Of a stretch of 64,000 nucleotides of DNA, positions 27,105-35,633 are shown piece after piece. The DNA is from Stappia indica (GTDB lineage: Bacteria > Pseudomonadota > Alphaproteobacteria > Rhizobiales > Stappiaceae), in assembly GCF_009789575.1 (NCBI RefSeq), contig NZ_CP046908.1:2645001-2709000 (forward strand), given 5' to 3'. Position numbers and translations under genes: made by a program. Each line of letters starts with the position of its first letter. Within the stretch, counting starts at the first letter, position 1. The notes below the pieces were generated by a model that saw nothing but the letters and a program-made list of their open reading frames with translations, ran no database searches and was not told where the DNA came from.

Positions 27105-27271
27105 ACGGCGAAATCTCCGTAGATCATCTCCATGGAGTTGTGACCGAGAACCAGACACGCCAGAGCAAACACCAATGTCAGAACGCCGTAAGCGGCGACA
27201 CCCAGAGCAAAGAACGAAAATACACAAATCAGCATTAACTGAACCGCATGTCTCCCAAGACTGCGGTCCAT
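26996..27271 (-). CDS. Possible small membrane protein
   Basis: A 91-residue minus-strand frame (ATG at 27271) has two strongly hydrophobic stretches, LMLICVFSFFALGVAAYGVL (about 12-31) continuing to LVLG, and FAVYFFTFVAAVEGAWLL (about 53-70). It overlaps the 3' end of the BTLCP gene by 109 bases antisense, and no good ribosome-binding site is seen. Hydrophobicity could be chance, but the pattern is regular. Not recognised. Confidence 0.3.
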   Translation of the reverse strand: MDRSLGRHAVQLMLICVFSFFALGVAAYGVLTLVFALACLVLGHNSMEMIYGDFAVYFFTFVAAVEGAWLLPDDIRSSSSVRRLTHWLRLR

Positions 27272-27321
27272 TGTTTCACGGGAGAATGGAACCGGCCATT
27301 CAAAGCTGGGTGATCCAGATG

Positions 27322-27438
27322 TTACCCCTGCGTCGACAGCGCTACAGGAGGACGTGTCTCGACTCGTATGTGATACAGGCTGAAGCTGAACACAGCGGCG
27401 ATGAAAAGGACGAGCCCGAGAAGCACGACCATGTTCAT
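27322..27438 (-). CDS. Possible 38-residue single-span membrane peptide
   Basis: ATG at 27438 (minus) opens a 38-residue frame, MNMVVLLGLVLFIAAVFSFS, followed by a short polar tail (HIRVETRPPVALSTQG). This is a typical single-helix micro-protein layout. It lies 50 bases upstream of the 91-residue hydrophobic frame on the same strand, so the two could form a small operon. No strong ribosome-binding site is visible. Too short to identify. Confidence 0.3.
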   Translation of the reverse strand: MNMVVLLGLVLFIAAVFSFSLYHIRVETRPPVALSTQG

Positions 27439-27518
27439 TTTTGAACGGCAGCGAGTGAGTCGCTGCGTTTCTTCACTACTCAGTTGTTCCAAAATCTTAA
27501 CCGTTCCAAATTGATGAG

Positions 27519-27540
27519 AAACTCCCCAAGCGGAGTTTTT
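27519..27540 (+). terminator. Rho-independent terminator-like hairpin
   Basis: AAACTCC (27519-27525) pairs with GGAGTTT (27532-27538) around a 6-base loop, and the T-run continues to 27540. It would stop + strand transcripts coming from the BTLCP gene. It is 415 bases beyond that stop, which is far for a 3' end. Confidence 0.6.
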
Positions 27541-27694
27541 CCCTTTAAACCTCGAGCGATGCGAGTAACAGGCGGGCCGCTGCGGTGATGTGTCGCTCGC
27601 GGATTCGTCAGGCGCAACGGGTCATTAACTATGATAGCTACAGAATACGGATGGTGTTCTCCGTCGCTTGGCGGCTCGGGTCTGGTTCTGTTTC

Positions 27695-28702
27695 ATGCTG
27701 TATGCGCTCAAAGCAATTTCTATCGGCCTTGTTGTCATGTCGCTCAGCGGTTGCGTCTCGAGTGTGCTGGATGTGGACAATAAGGCTGCCCAGCCTATTC
27801 CCGCCTCCCTCGTCGCCGAGATGTCAAGAAAGTCGATGTCTCCCGCATCGCCGATCCTTGTCCGCATCTTCAAACAGGAGAGCGAACTGGAAATATGGAA
27901 ACAGGATCGTACCGGCAAATACGCTCTCCTGAAGACGTACCCGATGTGCCGATGGTCGGGAAGACTTGGTCCGAAGACCCGCGAAGGCGACCGTCAGGCA
28001 CCAGAAGGATTTTATCACGTCAATGCGGGAATGCTGAACCCCACGTCCCAATATTACCTGTCGTTCAATCTGGGCTACCCAAACCGGCTTGAAGCGGCAT
28101 TGGGGTATTCGGGCGACGCTCTGATGGTGCACGGCGCCTGCACCTCCTCAGGATGCTATGCGCTAACAGATGATGGGGTCGCCGAGATTTATGCAGTTGC
28201 GCGCGAGGCATTGAAGGGCAGTCAACAGTCCTTTCAGGTTCATGCATTTCCATTCCGCATGACGCCGCAGAACATGGCGAAGCATCGCGAGGATCCCAAC
28301 TTCGCATTCTGGACCGACCTGAAGCGCGGCTATGACAGCTTCGAGGTCACCCGTCGTCAGCCAAAGATCTCTTCTTGTGACGGCCGATATGTTGTCGATA
28401 CGGAATTTGAAGGCGGCGAGCCACGCAACCCTCTGGCTGCCTGCCCTCCGCCCGTCAATTCGCCTCATTCAGAGATAGCCGGGCGCACACAGACTGACTT
28501 ACGGCAAGCTGACCTTCTGGTTTCAAGCGGGAACGCGTTGTCCGCGCATTCTTATGTAGACGGCGGGATGCATCCAAGCTTCCGCCGGCTGCTGGAGCGG
28601 AACGGTCAGGATGCGTTGGCTAAGCGAACATCACCCCGCTCTTCTGTGCCTGTCAGCCGACCCGACGCAGCGCTCGCGGATCCGCACTCTCCGGACGAGT
28701 GA
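27695..28702 (+). CDS. L,D-transpeptidase (YkuD/YafK-type) lipoprotein
   Basis: This 335-residue protein starts at ATG 27695 (an in-frame TTG 9 codons earlier is less likely). The signal ends in the lipobox LSGC (about residue 20), so it is probably lipid-anchored. The YkuD catalytic region shows MVHGACTSSGCYAL (His and the nucleophile Cys of the SxGC motif), within a YafK-like context (EGFYHVNAGMLNP). E. coli YafK (DpaA) detaches Braun lipoprotein from peptidoglycan. The C-terminal 80 residues are polar and not part of the domain. Confidence 0.88.
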   Translation: MLYALKAISIGLVVMSLSGCVSSVLDVDNKAAQPIPASLVAEMSRKSMSPASPILVRIFKQESELEIWKQDRTGKYALLKTYPMCRWSGRLGPKTREGDRQAPEGFYHVNAGMLNPTSQYYLSFNLGYPNRLEAALGYSGDALMVHGACTSSGCYALTDDGVAEIYAVAREALKGSQQSFQVHAFPFRMTPQNMAKHREDPNFAFWTDLKRGYDSFEVTRRQPKISSCDGRYVVDTEFEGGEPRNPLAACPPPVNSPHSEIAGRTQTDLRQADLLVSSGNALSAHSYVDGGMHPSFRRLLERNGQDALAKRTSPRSSVPVSRPDAALADPHSPDE

Positions 28703-28707
28703 CAGAT

Positions 28708-29040
28708 ATGTTGCGTGGCTTTCTGACATTGCTGACCGCTCTATTGCTGACCCTGCATTTGAGCGCTGCCGCGTCCATCGCAGCACCGGCAACAGACGGG
28801 CGCAGCCTGGTTTCATCAGATCTCTTCATAAATACTGGAGAAAGCGCCGAAATCTCTGCGGTCGACGACAACAATCCCGCGCCGGAACCCCTCCCGTCAT
28901 CCTGTCACGATCATTGCGCCAAACTGATGGCCTACTCCGCATATCCCTCGGTGCCATCAACTGTCGAACCATGCAGGGATTTTGGCGAGTTCCGCTTGGA
29001 GTCAGCCGGCATTTCCGGCTTACTCCGACCTCCCCGATAG
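28708..29040 (+). CDS. Small secreted protein of unknown function
   Basis: From ATG 28708 the frame encodes 110 residues with a signal peptide (MLRGFLTLLTALLLTLHLSA type) and a CHDHC motif (about residue 66-70) that could bind metal. A GTG at 28699 overlaps the previous stop and would add 3 residues. It is tightly coupled to the YafK-type gene. Not recognised; the CHDHC arrangement recalls small metal-induced secreted proteins, which is only a suggestion. Confidence 0.5.
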   Translation: MLRGFLTLLTALLLTLHLSAAASIAAPATDGRSLVSSDLFINTGESAEISAVDDNNPAPEPLPSSCHDHCAKLMAYSAYPSVPSTVEPCRDFGEFRLESAGISGLLRPPR

Positions 29041-29163
29041 CAAGACGCAAGGGGTGTGAATACGACGGCGGGCAAGCCTTTGACCGTCGAGCAATGTATC
29101 GCACTTCGCCCTTCAGTACGACCGCTAATCGCGGCGATATTGTCAGCTATAAGGAGCGAAGCT

Positions 29164-29874
29164 TTGAGCTCGAATTATCAAGACGTGATGCTATCGCGTC
29201 GCAAACTTCTCACTGTGGCTGCGGCTGCGACAGCAACTGTGGCTCTGCCAGGCTGTGCGACAATCCAGGTTGCGCCAGCCACTCCCGAACCCGAAAAACC
29301 TGCTGTAGATGTCGGATATGCCCGGATGTATGGGGCGATGCCGGAGGAAGACTACCCAATCCCTGCTGTCGATTTAAGCAAGGTGAAACGTCGCTTCTAT
29401 CGTCAACTCGTCAACGATCCGACCGGCGAACGGCCGGGGACGATTGTCGTCAACACCTCCGCATTCCACCTCTATCTCGTGCTGCCCGATGGGAAGGCGA
29501 TGCGCTACGGCGTGGGGTTGGGGCGTCAGGGTTTTACATGGTCAGGGTCTGGCGTCATTCAGTACAAGCGGCGCTGGCCGCGGTGGACTCCTCCTGAGGA
29601 AATGATTGCGCGACAACCAGAACTGGAGAAATACAGCGCAGCCAATGGCGGCATGAATCCAGGGCTTAACAACCCGCTCGGTGCACGCGCGCTCTATATC
29701 TTCCAGGACGGCGTGGACACGCTTTATCGAATTCACGGCTCGCCGGAATACTGGACCATCGGCAAAGCCGTATCGAGTGGATGCGTCCGGCTGATCAACC
29801 AGGACATCATCGACCTCTATAATCGTGTTTCGACGCCCGCGCCGGTGATCGTCCGCGGCAGTTCGACCGCTTAG
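29164..29874 (+). CDS. L,D-transpeptidase (YkuD domain), probable lipoprotein
   Basis: I start this 236-residue protein at TTG 29164 because AAGGAG stands 7 bases before it; ATG 29188 (MLSRRKLL) is an alternative. The export signal contains SRRKLLT and ends in LPGC, a lipobox. The YkuD domain (about 100-232) has YRIHGS and the catalytic SSGCVRL. Such enzymes form 3-3 crosslinks or attach proteins to peptidoglycan. It resembles the third L,D-transpeptidase at 31.4 kb (TIGKAVSSGC versus TIGKAVSNGC). Confidence 0.9.
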   Translation: MSSNYQDVMLSRRKLLTVAAAATATVALPGCATIQVAPATPEPEKPAVDVGYARMYGAMPEEDYPIPAVDLSKVKRRFYRQLVNDPTGERPGTIVVNTSAFHLYLVLPDGKAMRYGVGLGRQGFTWSGSGVIQYKRRWPRWTPPEEMIARQPELEKYSAANGGMNPGLNNPLGARALYIFQDGVDTLYRIHGSPEYWTIGKAVSSGCVRLINQDIIDLYNRVSTPAPVIVRGSSTA

Positions 29875-29948
29875 ATGTCAGCACGAAAAATCACTTGAAC
29901 CTCTAGCGGGCAGAGCTTGTAGCCTCCGGCTTTCAAAAGGATTCACCC

Positions 29949-30581
29949 ATGAAACGTCGCACTTTTCTCATCGGCACTTCAGCCATGGCGCTGGTTTGCG
30001 CTGCATCGCCACTAGCATTTGCACAGCCAACCGAGCAGGAGCTTCTCGAGCCAGGGGCCCTGCCGGACAAGACATTCGGCACCGACGATGCACCTGTAAC
30101 TATCATCGAATACGCGTCTCTGACCTGCCCGCATTGCAGAACATTCCATATCGACGTCTGGCCCGGCCTGAAGGAGAAATATGTCGATACCGGAAAGGTG
30201 CGCTTCATCATGCGCGAATTCCCGTTCGACCCGCGCTCCACCGCCGGCTTCATGCTGGCGCGGTGCGCGGGCGACGAAAAGTGGTATCCGACCCTCGATC
30301 TTCTTTATCGAACCCAGGAGACATGGGCCCGCGCCTCAGACGGAACAGGCGCCATGAAATCTGTCATGGGCATGACCGGCATGGACGAAGCCGCGTTCGA
30401 AGCATGCCTTCAGAATGAGGAACTGATGCAGCAGGTGCAAGCGGTTGCAGAAGTTGGGCGCGGCTTTGGCGTCGATTCCACCCCTACGTTCTTCATCAAT
30501 GGCAAAATGTACAAGGGTGCTCTGAGCGTCGCGCAGTTCAGCGACACCATCGATCCGCTACTTGCAGCGTCGGGCCAGTAG
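29949..30581 (+). CDS. DsbA-family thiol-disulfide oxidoreductase
   Basis: This 210-residue periplasmic protein has a signal peptide (to about A25), a thioredoxin active site CPHC (60-63), and the cis-proline loop VDSTPTFFING (about 173-183). The layout matches the DsbA/BdbD-like family used for disulfide formation or, in ScsC, copper tolerance. Its neighbours are L,D-transpeptidases, whose catalytic cysteines could be its clients. AAAAGG precedes the start. Confidence 0.92.
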   Translation: MKRRTFLIGTSAMALVCAASPLAFAQPTEQELLEPGALPDKTFGTDDAPVTIIEYASLTCPHCRTFHIDVWPGLKEKYVDTGKVRFIMREFPFDPRSTAGFMLARCAGDEKWYPTLDLLYRTQETWARASDGTGAMKSVMGMTGMDEAAFEACLQNEELMQQVQAVAEVGRGFGVDSTPTFFINGKMYKGALSVAQFSDTIDPLLAASGQ

Positions 30582-30593
30582 GGACGCAATCAG

Positions 30594-31460
30594 ATGACAA
30601 TCTTATTTTCCAACTCTTCAAGAAGCCTGCGTCGGATCGCCCTGTCTCTTCTGATGACCACGGCATGCAGTTCGGCATTCGCACAGTCGGAAGACGTTGT
30701 CGCCCGCGTGAACGGTAGCGACATAACACGTGCAGACGTCGCGGTGGCTCAGGAGATGTATGGTTCCCAACTCGGGACCATGCCAGACGATGCCAGACTC
30801 TCTGTTATCGTCGATACGCTGATCGAAATGCGGATCATTTCCGACGCAGCGAAGAAAGCAGGTATCGCAGATCAGGACGAATACAAGCGCCAGATGCAGT
30901 TCTTTGAACAGCAGACACTGCGGGCCAATTTCATGGAGCAGAAGGCCGCTGAAGCCGTTACCGACGACGCTATCCGCCAGATCTACGATCAGCAGGTCGC
31001 TTCGATACCGGTGGTTACCGAGCGACGGCTGCGCCATATCCTGGTGGCATCTGAAGACGAGGCGAAGCAGATCATCGCTGCTCTCGGAGAAGGGACCTCC
31101 TTCGCCGACCTTGCCGCCAAGAGCTCCCTCGATGCCGTGTCGAAAGTAAACGGCGGAGATCTGGGCTTCGTCCCCGAGGGGCAGACAGTACCGGAAGTCG
31201 ATGAGGCGGCCATAAGGCTGAAGACAGGCGACTACACCAAAAAGCCGGTGCGCTCTCCATTCGGGTTTCACGTCATCAAGCTCGAGGAGAGCCGCGACAG
31301 GCCGCCACCCGCCTTTGAGTTGGTCGAACCGCAAATTCGTCAATCTCTGAAGGCTGCCGAAGAACGTCGGATTTCAGTTGAGTTGCGGGCCACAGCAAAG
31401 GTCGAGAAGCTCGTGCCGGATGTTAGGGCTCCGCAGGAGGATGATGGCCATGACCATTGA
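30594..31460 (+). CDS. Parvulin-type peptidyl-prolyl isomerase (SurA/PrsA-like)
   Basis: This 288-residue exported protein (signal ending AFA, about residue 29) has a SurA-like N-terminal helical region and one rotamase domain (about 140-235) with RRLRHILV, FADLAAKSS, GGDLGFVPEG and PFGFHVIKLEE. It would help to fold secreted proteins. It follows dsbA by 12 bases and overlaps the next L,D-transpeptidase gene by 11 bases, so these genes form an operon. The C-terminus ends in DDGHDH. Confidence 0.9.
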   Translation: MTILFSNSSRSLRRIALSLLMTTACSSAFAQSEDVVARVNGSDITRADVAVAQEMYGSQLGTMPDDARLSVIVDTLIEMRIISDAAKKAGIADQDEYKRQMQFFEQQTLRANFMEQKAAEAVTDDAIRQIYDQQVASIPVVTERRLRHILVASEDEAKQIIAALGEGTSFADLAAKSSLDAVSKVNGGDLGFVPEGQTVPEVDEAAIRLKTGDYTKKPVRSPFGFHVIKLEESRDRPPPAFELVEPQIRQSLKAAEERRISVELRATAKVEKLVPDVRAPQEDDGHDH

Positions 31461-32019
31461 CCGTCGGGCGTTCGGCTTTGGCCTTCTGGCTGCCGCTGCG
31501 GGTTCTCTCACGCCGGTCAGCGCCTTCGCAAATGCTCGCCCTGTTAAAGTTGAGCCGCGTTTCCTTCCCCAACGAGTCAGGCACACATTCTCGGAGCCTA
31601 TCGGGACAATCATCGTCGCGCCGCGTGAGCGGTTTCTGTACCTCCTGGAAAGCCCAACCCTGGCACGCCGTTACGGAATAGGGGTCGGCAAAGCCGGGTT
31701 GGCGTTCAAGGGTAGCGCAATTATCGAGCGCAAGGCCAAATGGCCCTCATGGCGCCCCACACAAAACATGATCAAGCGAGACCCGCAACGCTATGCCAAA
31801 CACGCAGGCGGCGTTCCAGGCGGCCCGAACAACCCCCTCGGCGCGCGCGCTCTCTACCTCTATCGAAATGGACGCGACACCTACTACCGCATCCATGGTA
31901 CCAATGAGCCATGGACGATCGGCAAGGCGGTGTCGAACGGATGCATCCGCATGCTCAATGATCACGTCCGGGAACTCTATGAGCTAACGCCCATCGGGAC
32001 GCGCGTCGTGGTAGTGTGA
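31450..32019 (+). CDS. L,D-transpeptidase (YkuD domain), third copy
   Basis: This 189-residue protein has three nearby ATGs (31441, 31444, 31450). AGGAGG at 31435-31440 leaves a proper 9-base spacing only for 31450 (MTIDRRAFGFGL). A signal (RR plus a hydrophobic stretch to about residue 25) precedes a compact YkuD domain with YRIHGTNEP and the catalytic SNGCIRM. It is the shortest of the three and nearly all domain. It overlaps the parvulin gene and the following flavin gene (TGATG), so it is part of the same operon. Confidence 0.9.
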   Translation: MTIDRRAFGFGLLAAAAGSLTPVSAFANARPVKVEPRFLPQRVRHTFSEPIGTIIVAPRERFLYLLESPTLARRYGIGVGKAGLAFKGSAIIERKAKWPSWRPTQNMIKRDPQRYAKHAGGVPGGPNNPLGARALYLYRNGRDTYYRIHGTNEPWTIGKAVSNGCIRMLNDHVRELYELTPIGTRVVVV

Positions 32020-33065
32020 TGGATCGGTACGTCCTCGTCATCGGGGCGGGCCAGGCCGGTCTTGCCGCAGGCTACCATCTGCGCAGGGCCGGCCTTCCAT
32101 TCATCATCGTTGAGGGAAGCAACCGTGTTGGCGACGTGTGGCGTCACCGATATGACAGCCTCACTTTGTTCACCACACGCCAGTTCAGTACGTTGCCGGG
32201 ATTGCAGATTCCGGGCAACCGCGACCGCTATGCCCATCGAGACGATTTCGCTGAGTATCTCGAAGCTTATGCCCGGCACTTTGAGCTTCCGGTCAAACTG
32301 GGATCGTACGTATCGCGACTGGCCAAATCTGCCGATGGTTTTGAAGCGACCCTCTCAAATGGCGAGATCATTGCTGCATCCGAGGTACTAATCGCCACAG
32401 GATCATTTCAGGTTCCGATTGTTCCTCCCATCTCAGCGGAGATGGGTTACGAAGTGCTCCAGCTGACAGCAGCAACATTCCGTAACTGCAATCAGTTGCC
32501 TGACGGGCCCGTCCTGGTAGTCGGAGATGGAGCAAGCGGACGCGACATTGCGATCGAATCCAGGAAGCGCCAACCCGTCTTTCTCTCCGTTGGCAAGCCA
32601 AGAAAGCTGTTGCCAGAACATATTCTCGGAAAGTCGATCTGGTGGTGGCTCAACCTTGTTGGAGCATTGGAAGCACCCGCGACATCTTTCCGCGGCCGAA
32701 TGGTGAGGAAAACCGACGCTTTCCCGGACAGAAATCTGCGGGACGAGGTGTTACAGAAACGTGGCATCAGGCTCATGAGTCGACTCGTAGGGGCTGAAGC
32801 AGATGTCGTGAAGTTTTCTGACGGAAAAGTCGTTCAGATCCGCACGGTGATCTGGGCGGTGGGCTATCGGGATGAAACAGATTGGGTCGACATCAAAGGC
32901 GCGGTTGATGCCAAGACCGGTTTCCTCCACACAGAAGGCGTGTCTCCGGTTAAGGGCCTCTACTTCGTAGGGAGGCCATGGCAGCGCGGTCGCTCTTCCG
33001 CTCTGATTATGGGGGCGGGGCCCGACGCCGCGTCAGTGATCCGCAAACTGATGGCTGATCACTGA
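32019..33065 (+). CDS. Flavin-containing NAD(P)H oxidoreductase (CzcO/FMO-like)
   Basis: This 348-residue flavoprotein has an N-terminal FAD Rossmann motif GAGQAG (9-14) and a second dinucleotide motif GDGASG near residue 170, with IWAVGYR late in the chain. The pattern fits the CzcO-like class of flavin monooxygenase-type proteins, often linked to cation-diffusion or arsenic loci. The start overlaps the transpeptidase stop. Substrate unknown; a role in sulfur or thiol oxidation in the envelope cluster cannot be decided. Confidence 0.82.
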   Translation: MDRYVLVIGAGQAGLAAGYHLRRAGLPFIIVEGSNRVGDVWRHRYDSLTLFTTRQFSTLPGLQIPGNRDRYAHRDDFAEYLEAYARHFELPVKLGSYVSRLAKSADGFEATLSNGEIIAASEVLIATGSFQVPIVPPISAEMGYEVLQLTAATFRNCNQLPDGPVLVVGDGASGRDIAIESRKRQPVFLSVGKPRKLLPEHILGKSIWWWLNLVGALEAPATSFRGRMVRKTDAFPDRNLRDEVLQKRGIRLMSRLVGAEADVVKFSDGKVVQIRTVIWAVGYRDETDWVDIKGAVDAKTGFLHTEGVSPVKGLYFVGRPWQRGRSSALIMGAGPDAASVIRKLMADH

Positions 33066-33087
33066 CGGGCATGAGGACATGCCTGTC
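33064..33087 (+). terminator. Stem-loop right after the flavin oxidoreductase gene
   Basis: GACGGGCATG (33064-33073) and CATGCCTGTC (33078-33087) pair over 10 bp with one G-U and an AGGA loop, starting inside the stop codon. There is no U-run, so it is a weak terminator or a 3'-end stabiliser. Confidence 0.45.
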
Positions 33088-33257
33088 GTTCCATGACGTA
33101 ATTGTCAACAAATCTACGATAAGAATGAATTTGTGAAAACGTCCGCACGGCACAAGTGCGCGGGTTCCCGGCGGAAGGCTCCTACAATCCCGGCAGAGTG
33201 CCGCATCCGTGACAAACCGTCTCGCACAGCTCACCGCGATTGATCCCCCCGTGCCAT

Positions 33258-33301
33258 TCTGCTTCACTCTTTTCAGAAATTTCTGAAAAGAGTGAAGCAG
33301 A
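33258..33301. promoter_or_regulatory. 44-bp perfect palindrome, probable GbsR-type operator of the cyd locus
   Basis: The two 22-base arms (33258-33279 and 33280-33301) are exact reverse complements with no central loop; the core is TTTCAGAAATTTCTGAAA. The palindrome ends 5 bases before the regulator start codon at 33307. It would suit a symmetric dimer, or two dimers, of the GbsR/MarR protein. As RNA it could fold into a large hairpin at the ribosome-binding site. Confidence 0.8.
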
Positions 33302-33306
33302 GAGCC

Positions 33307-33876
33307 ATGAACCTGTCCCCGACCATCCAGTCGTTCGTCCTTCATTTCGGGGAGATGGGCAGCCGCTGGGGCATAAACCGCACGGTCGGGCAGATTTACG
33401 CCCTGCTTTATGTTTCACCGAAACCGCTATGTGCGGATGCCATAGTGGAGGCGCTCGGCATCTCACGCTCCAACGTCTCGATGAGCCTGCGCGAGCTTCA
33501 GGCATGGAACCTCGTGATTCTCCGCCACGTGCCCGGCGACCGGCGTGATTTCTTCACCGCACCCGAAGACGTCTGGCAGATTTTCCGTACGCTGGCCGAA
33601 GAGCGCAAGAAGCGGGAGGTCGATCCGACCCTGTCGGTGCTGCGCGACCTTCTGATGCTTGAACCCGTCAATGACGACGAGCGCTATGCCCGCGTGCGCC
33701 TGTCCGAGATGCACGGCCTGATCGAACAGGTCACCAACTGGTATGACGATGTCAAGAAACTCGATACCGGACGGCTCGCATCGCTGCTGTCGCTCGGCTC
33801 GAAGGTCACGCGGTTTCTCGATGCGCGCGACAGGATCATCTCGATAGGACGCGGCCGCCGAAAGCTGGACAATTGA
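33307..33876 (+). CDS. GbsR/MarR-family transcriptional regulator of the cyd operon
   Basis: This 189-residue winged-helix regulator of the GbsR/MarR type shows FGEMGSRWGINRTVGQIYAL, then the recognition region ALGISRSNVSMSLRELQAW (about 52-70). Its C-terminal half is helical. I chose ATG 33307; GTG 33292 would start inside the palindrome. It precedes cydD with a TGATG overlap, so it is the first gene of the cyd operon and probably autoregulates through the palindrome. The signal it senses is unknown. Confidence 0.88.
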   Translation: MNLSPTIQSFVLHFGEMGSRWGINRTVGQIYALLYVSPKPLCADAIVEALGISRSNVSMSLRELQAWNLVILRHVPGDRRDFFTAPEDVWQIFRTLAEERKKREVDPTLSVLRDLLMLEPVNDDERYARVRLSEMHGLIEQVTNWYDDVKKLDTGRLASLLSLGSKVTRFLDARDRIISIGRGRRKLDN

Positions 33877-35633
33877 TGAGCGGTTCGCGGACCCTGAACG
33901 GGCACTCCACGGCAACCGCACGCGCCGGCGCTGGTGCGGGTGACGCACCCTTGCGCACCGACGGCCCGGACGTAATAGCGGCGACGACCAGTCTTCCCCG
34001 TTTCGCCACATTCCTCCAGCTCTCAGCGTCGCTGCTGTGGATTCCCCAGGCAGCAGCGATCGCTTTCGCCATCGGCAACGTAGCAAATGCCGCTTCTGCA
34101 CGCGCTGCGATATTGCCGGCTCTCTGCGTCTTAGTCCTCGGTGTTATGCGCGCAGCGCTCGAGCGCGCAGGCGCCACCCGCGCCTATGATGCCGCCCGCG
34201 CCCACCTCTCGACCCTGCGCGCCCGCGCCGCAGCCGCCGTTGCAACCCGTTCCCCACTCGATGCCTCCCGGCCTTCGTCCGGTCTCGTCGCCAGCACGCT
34301 TACCGAGCAGGCCAACGCCATCGTGCCCTATCTGGCAAGGTTCCAGCCGCTACGCATGCGCGCCGCCGTGGTGCCGCTGGTCATTTTCGGCCTCGTCTTC
34401 GCCTTTTCATGGGTAGCTGCCCTCGTGCTGCTGATGGCCGCGCCTGTCATCCCGATCTTTATGGCGCTGATCGGCTGGCAGGCTAAGGCGGTCAGCGAAA
34501 GGCAACTTGCTCGCTTAGGCGACATGAATGCCTTCCTGCTCGACCGGCTGCGCGGGCTCGCTACCATCCGTGCCTTCGAGGCGGTGGATGCTACCGCGCT
34601 GCAGTTGCGCGCCAATGCCGAAGACCTGCGAGCCTCCACCATGGTGGTGCTACGCGTCGCGTTCCTGTCGTCTGCGGTTCTGGAACTGTTCGCTGCGCTC
34701 GGCGTGGCGCTGGTCGCCGTCTATATCGGCTTCCATTTCCTTGGAGAACTGAATTTTGGCGCGTGGGGAGAGAAACTCACGCTGGCGCAGGGCCTGTTCA
34801 TCCTGTTGCTCGCACCGGCCTTCTTCGAGCCGCTACGCGACCTGTCGGCGGCCTGGCACGACCGCGCCGCTGGGCAGGCCGGATTGGAAGCTCTCGAGCG
34901 CAACACGCACGGCGGCACGCAAATCGTCGGCAATATCGAAAGCATGGCCGGCGGATCATCAGGCCCGCTTTCAGTCCAAGTTGATGGCCTTGCCTTTCGT
35001 CATGCCGGATCTGCGGTCGATACCTTCGCTGATTTCGACCTATCCATCCGTCCCGGGGAACACGTCGCGGTGATGGCGCCCAGCGGTGGTGGAAAATCCA
35101 CACTGCTGGCCCTTGTCGCGGGCCTCGCATCACCCGATGCGGGCACAATCCGCCTCGGCAGCAAGCCTTTGAATCATGCGAATGCCGCCCGGCTGCGCAC
35201 CCGAATCGCATGGCTTGGCCAGCCGCCTCATATCTTTTCAGGCACGCTTGCCAGCAATATCGCTCTCGGCAGACCGTACCTTCGCAAGCCCGAGATCGCT
35301 CGGGCGCTGGAAGTCGCACGGCTTGGCGATGTGGCCGCGCGGCGTGGCTCTGCCCCTATTGGTGAAAATGGCGATGGCCTCTCCGGCGGCGAAGCCCTGC
35401 GCCTGGCACTGGCGCGCGCGGCTGCCGGTCCGCGCCCCGGGCTCATTCTTGTCGACGAGCCGACCGCACATCTCGACCGCGAAACCGCCGACGAACTCAC
35501 CGAGCGACTGATTGCCGTGGCGCAGGGCGCCACGCTTGTCGTTGCAACGCACGACCCCGCGCTGGCCGTGCGCATGGATCGTGTCGTCCGGCTTCCCGCC
35601 ATCGACGCGCCGACACAGCAGGTGCCCGCATGA
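33876..35633 (+). CDS. cydD: CydD, ABC exporter subunit for cytochrome bd assembly
   Basis: This 585-residue ABC half-transporter has a six-helix membrane domain (about 48-330) and an ATPase domain with Walker A APSGGGKST (about 406), signature LSGGEALRLALARA and Walker B LILVDEP. CydDC exports cysteine/glutathione and binds haem, and is needed to mature cytochrome bd. It overlaps cydC by 4 bases (ATGA). Confidence 0.93.
   Translation: MSGSRTLNGHSTATARAGAGAGDAPLRTDGPDVIAATTSLPRFATFLQLSASLLWIPQAAAIAFAIGNVANAASARAAILPALCVLVLGVMRAALERAGATRAYDAARAHLSTLRARAAAAVATRSPLDASRPSSGLVASTLTEQANAIVPYLARFQPLRMRAAVVPLVIFGLVFAFSWVAALVLLMAAPVIPIFMALIGWQAKAVSERQLARLGDMNAFLLDRLRGLATIRAFEAVDATALQLRANAEDLRASTMVVLRVAFLSSAVLELFAALGVALVAVYIGFHFLGELNFGAWGEKLTLAQGLFILLLAPAFFEPLRDLSAAWHDRAAGQAGLEALERNTHGGTQIVGNIESMAGGSSGPLSVQVDGLAFRHAGSAVDTFADFDLSIRPGEHVAVMAPSGGGKSTLLALVAGLASPDAGTIRLGSKPLNHANAARLRTRIAWLGQPPHIFSGTLASNIALGRPYLRKPEIARALEVARLGDVAARRGSAPIGENGDGLSGGEALRLALARAAAGPRPGLILVDEPTAHLDRETADELTERLIAVAQGATLVVATHDPALAVRMDRVVRLPAIDAPTQQVPA

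Larger units (their letters stand above)
27105..27694. other. Long intergenic stretch with no certain gene
   Basis: Between the BTLCP and the first L,D-transpeptidase gene there are about 590 bases without a certain gene. They contain two possible minus-strand small membrane ORFs and a + strand terminator at 27519-27540. The A+T content is somewhat higher than in the flanking genes. The promoter of the following gene should lie between 27541 and 27694. Confidence 0.5.
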
